Shown one piece after another: positions 33,234 through 35,504 of a stretch of DNA of 35,504 bases; position 1 is the first letter of the stretch, and each line of letters begins with the position of its first letter. The notes below the pieces were generated by a model. That model did no database searches. It saw only the letters and a program-made list of their open reading frames with translations, and had not been told where the DNA came from. The translations under genes and the position numbers were made by a program. The DNA is from Bacteroidales bacterium 52_46 (GTDB taxonomy: Bacteria > Bacteroidota > Bacteroidia > Bacteroidales > Muribaculaceae): contig MNQK01000008.1 of assembly GCA_001915385.1 (NCBI GenBank), positions 1-35,504 of the forward strand, in the 5' to 3' direction.

Positions 33234-33842
33234 ATGGCAAGATATACAGGTCCGAAGACCAAAATCGCACGTAAATTTGGCGAGCCCATTTTCGGAGAGG
33301 ACAAAGTGCTTCAACGTCGCAACTTCCCCCCCGGCCAGCATGGACAGAACCGTCGCCGCAAGACTTCAGAGTATGGCACTCAGCTCCGTGAGAAGCAGAA
33401 AGCCAAATATACCTACGGTGTGCTCGAACGTCAGTTCCGCAACCTTTTCGACAAGGCTTCGCGCATGAAGGGTATCACGGGTGAAATCCTTCTCCAACTG
33501 CTCGAGTCGCGTCTCGACAACGTTGTTTACCGTCTGGGTATAGCTCCCACGCGTGCAGCTGCACGTCAGATGGTGCTCCACCGTCACATCGTGGTAAACG
33601 GCGCAGTAGTCAACATTCCTTCATATCAGGTAGTACCCGGTGATGTAATCGGTGTGCGCGAGAAATCGAAATCACTTGAAGTGATTGCCGACACGCTGAG
33701 CGGTTTCAACCACAGCAAATATCCCTGGATCGAATGGGACGAGGCCACTAAGTCAGGCAAATTCCTTCACGTACCTGCCCGCGAGGATATTCCCGAAAAT
33801 ATCAAGGAGCAGTTGATCGTCGAGTTGTATTCTAAATCATAA
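33234..33842 (+). CDS. rpsD: 30S ribosomal protein S4
   Basis: S4, 202 aa, a primary 16S binder that nucleates the 5' domain, acts in mRNA unwinding with S3, and in E. coli represses its own operon. MARYTGPKTKIARKFGEPIF, the RNA-binding S4 domain (LESRLDNVVYRLGIAPTRAA, about 90-109) and RQMVLHRHIVVNGAVVNIPS are clear. The N-terminal zinc-binding cysteines found in some S4 proteins are absent. rpoA follows after 19 bp. Confidence 0.98.
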   Translation: MARYTGPKTKIARKFGEPIFGEDKVLQRRNFPPGQHGQNRRRKTSEYGTQLREKQKAKYTYGVLERQFRNLFDKASRMKGITGEILLQLLESRLDNVVYRLGIAPTRAAARQMVLHRHIVVNGAVVNIPSYQVVPGDVIGVREKSKSLEVIADTLSGFNHSKYPWIEWDEATKSGKFLHVPAREDIPENIKEQLIVELYSKS

Positions 33843-33861
33843 TATATAATAAGTTGAATCC

Positions 33862-34854
33862 ATGGCTATATTAGCATTCCAAAAGCCCGATAAAGTGTTG
33901 ATGCTCGAAGCAGACAACTTTTATGGGAAATTTGAGTTCAAACCTTTGGAACCCGGCTATGGTATCACTGTAGGTAACGCTCTTCGCCGAGTATTGCTTT
34001 CCTCGCTTGAGGGCTATGCAATCTCGTCAATCAAAATCGACGGCGTTAAACACGAGTTTGATACTATTCCCGGAGTAAAGGAGGATGTGACCAACATTAT
34101 CCTCAATCTCAAGAAGGTTGACCTCAAACAGACAGTGGAGGAGACCGAATTTGAAAAGGTCACCATCTCAGTGTCGGGTGTAGAGGAATTCAAAGCCGGA
34201 GACATAGGTAAAGCCTTGACCGGGTTTGAGGTCCTCAATCCGGACCTCGTAATCTGTCACCTGGATTCTACTGCTTCATTCCAGATTGAGCTGACTGTAA
34301 ACAAGGGTCGCGGCTGGGTTCCCGCTGAGGAAAACCAGCTACCCACCGATGATGTCAATGTCATCGCCATCGACTCTATTTACACTCCGATAAAGAATGT
34401 CAAGTACACGGTGGAAAACTTCCGTGTGGATCAGAAGACTGACTACGAGAAACTTATTATAGAAATCACTACCAACGGCTCAATCCTGCCCAAGGACGCC
34501 CTCAAGGATGCATCGAAGATACTTATCTATCACCTGATGCTTTTCTCTGACGAGAAAATCACCATCGAGGCTCCCGAAAGCGACGGCAACGAAGAGTTTG
34601 ACGAGGAAGTGCTCCACATGCGCCAGCTTCTCAAATCGAAGCTCGTGGATATGGAACTTTCTGTCCGCGCGCTCAACTGCCTGAAGAGCGCAGAGGTAGA
34701 GACCCTTGGAGAGCTTGTCGTGTTCAACAAGACCGACCTGCTTAAATTCCGTAACTTCGGTAAGAAATCGCTCACGGAGCTTGATGAGCTCCTGGCTAAT
34801 CTGAACCTTTCGTTCGGAATGGATATTTCAAAGTATAAATTAGATAAAGAATAA
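33862..34854 (+). CDS. rpoA: RNA polymerase alpha subunit
   Basis: The alpha subunit, 330 aa. The N-terminal domain (dimerisation and assembly with beta and beta') has FEFKPLEPGYGITVGNALRR and LLSSLEGYAISSIKIDGVKH near residues 18-56. After an acidic linker (ESDGNEEFDEEVLH), the C-terminal domain has ELSVRALNCLKSAEVETLGE, with the Arg equivalent to E. coli Arg265 that binds UP elements. An intact CTD fits the A-tract region seen upstream of the rpsL promoter. rplQ follows after 5 bp. Confidence 0.98.
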   Translation: MAILAFQKPDKVLMLEADNFYGKFEFKPLEPGYGITVGNALRRVLLSSLEGYAISSIKIDGVKHEFDTIPGVKEDVTNIILNLKKVDLKQTVEETEFEKVTISVSGVEEFKAGDIGKALTGFEVLNPDLVICHLDSTASFQIELTVNKGRGWVPAEENQLPTDDVNVIAIDSIYTPIKNVKYTVENFRVDQKTDYEKLIIEITTNGSILPKDALKDASKILIYHLMLFSDEKITIEAPESDGNEEFDEEVLHMRQLLKSKLVDMELSVRALNCLKSAEVETLGELVVFNKTDLLKFRNFGKKSLTELDELLANLNLSFGMDISKYKLDKE

Positions 34855-34859
34855 CAACG

Positions 34860-35348
34860 ATGAGACACAATAAAAAATTCAACCATCTCGGTCGTACACA
34901 CTCTCACCGCGCCGCTCTCTTGGCTAACATGACTATATCGCTGATCATGCACAAGCGCATTTTCACGACTCTTGCCAAGGCAAAAGCTCTCCGTGTATAT
35001 GCCGAACCGCTTATCAACCGCGCCAAGGAGGATACTACCGCCAACCGCCGTCTTGTTTTCAGCCATCTTCAGAACAAAGAGGCTGTCACTGAGCTTTTCC
35101 GTGAAATCTCACAGAAGATTGCCGACCGTCCCGGAGGTTATACCCGTATCCTCAAGACCGGCAACCGTCTCGGTGACAATGCAAAGACCTGCTTCATCGA
35201 GCTCGTTGACTACAACGAAAACATGCTCAAGGAGAAAGGCGCTGCCAAGAAGACCCGTACCCGTCGCAGCCGCAAATCGGCCACACCCGCAGCCGAAGCA
35301 CCCGCTGCTCCCGCCGCTGAGGCTCCAGAAGCACCCGCAGCTGAATAA
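34860..35348 (+). CDS. rplQ: 50S ribosomal protein L17 with Ala/Pro-rich tail
   Basis: L17, 162 aa. The core covers about 1-118 (MRHNKKFNHLGRTHSHRAAL, LANMTISLIMHKRIFTTLAK, GGYTRILKTGNRLGDNAKTC). After it comes an extension of about 40 residues: first basic (KKTRTRRSRKSATP), then low-complexity Ala/Pro/Glu (AAEAPAAPAAEAPEAPAAE). Similar tails occur in other Bacteroidota L17 proteins as far as I know; their role is unclear. Last gene of the superoperon, 19 bp before its terminator. Confidence 0.97.
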   Translation: MRHNKKFNHLGRTHSHRAALLANMTISLIMHKRIFTTLAKAKALRVYAEPLINRAKEDTTANRRLVFSHLQNKEAVTELFREISQKIADRPGGYTRILKTGNRLGDNAKTCFIELVDYNENMLKEKGAAKKTRTRRSRKSATPAAEAPAAPAAEAPEAPAAE

Positions 35349-35367
35349 TGTAAACAGCAATATATCA

Positions 35368-35400
35368 GAAAGAGGGCAATCCGACGGATTGCCCTCTTTC
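35368..35400 (+). terminator. Terminator of the ribosomal superoperon
   Basis: A perfect 15-bp stem (GAAAGAGGGCAATCC at 35368-35382 and its complement at 35386-35400) with a 3-nt loop GAC. The 3' arm ends in CTCTTTC, and the following sequence is not a normal T-run but GTTGCGGTTCGCCC, the start of the inserted intron-like sequence. Confidence 0.8.
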
Positions 35401-35406
35401 GTTGCG

Positions 35407-35504
35407 GTTCGCCCAGCATGTATTCAGTCTAACAGGTGAAAGTCCTCGGCACGCCCGATAGCGGGAAGTGCGCAGCCAAAGACAAGGGTGTCGGTCGCGA
35501 GGCC
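35407..35504 (+). mobile_element. Group II intron 5' end (domain I), cut by window edge
   Basis: From 35407 the sequence reads GTTCGCCCAGCATG, close to the group II intron start GUGCGnCCAGCAUG. It continues with the domain I pattern AACAGGTGAAAGTCC, a CCCG-ATAG-CGGG hairpin (35454-35465) enclosed by GCAC/GTGC (35449-35452 and 35468-35471), GCCAAAGACAAGGGTG, and GGTC-GCGA-GGCC with a GNRA tetraloop (35493-35504). These are recognised by eye from known bacterial group II introns. The reverse transcriptase gene and the 3' half would lie beyond the window. It begins 7 bp after the terminator stem; insertion right after a terminator is typical of class C introns, though the class cannot be fixed from this fragment. 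The exact 5' boundary could lie anywhere in 35401-35407. Confidence 0.7.

Overview
The window looks like a chromosomal segment of a Bacteroidales bacterium. A Muribaculaceae-like gut lineage is my best guess (inference). The evidence is Bacteroidota-type promoters (TTTG, about 20 nt, TAnnTTTG) at several gene starts, few Shine-Dalgarno sites, BspA-like LRR_5 surface proteins, a DUF4369/thioredoxin-fold lipoprotein, Cys-poor zinc-free S14 and L36, and the gene order secY-map-infA-rpmJ-rpsM. GC content is near 50% in the ribosomal genes and lower in the accessory island.

Left part (1-6635). A minus-strand operon greA, HIT hydrolase, thioredoxin-fold lipoprotein runs from a well-formed promoter near 2484-2514 behind a leader of about 250 nt. 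To its right is a minus-strand pair: an AMP-forming acyl-CoA ligase followed by a family 2 glycosyltransferase. A divergent M20 metallopeptidase (ArgE/DapE type) follows on the plus strand. The divergent spacer holds a -7 box for each direction.

Middle part (6636-16464) is an accessory island, all on the minus strand. It contains two modules, each led by a secreted BspA-like leucine-rich-repeat protein and followed by small lipoproteins (six in total). The second module also has a multi-pass membrane protein. Three of the lipoproteins are recognisable paralogues. Palindromic intergenic elements (6666-6742 and 10767-10847), a perfect 24-bp bidirectional terminator (6878-6937) and a YccF-family membrane protein complete the region.

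The spacer 16465-17190 is the least ordinary non-coding stretch. On the minus strand it has a TATCTTTG box, a hairpin with a T8 run, two further stems, and a long-range closing stem followed by a T-run. I read it as a candidate structured non-coding RNA or leader. On the plus strand it has phased A-tracts and a textbook promoter for rpsL.

Right part (17191-35348) is the complete str/S10/spc/alpha ribosomal superoperon: rpsL, rpsG, fusA, rpsJ, rplC, rplD, rplW, rplB, rpsS, rplV, rpsC, rplP, rpmC, rpsQ, rplN, rplX, rplE, rpsN, rpsH, rplF, rplR, rpsE, rpmD, rplO, secY, map, infA, rpmJ, rpsM, rpsK, rpsD, rpoA, rplQ. It builds the core of both ribosomal subunits and adds an elongation factor, an initiation factor, the Sec channel, methionine aminopeptidase and the RNA polymerase alpha subunit. 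It ends in a 15-bp terminator hairpin. Just after that hairpin the sequence turns into what reads as the 5' end (domain I) of a group II intron, cut by the window edge.
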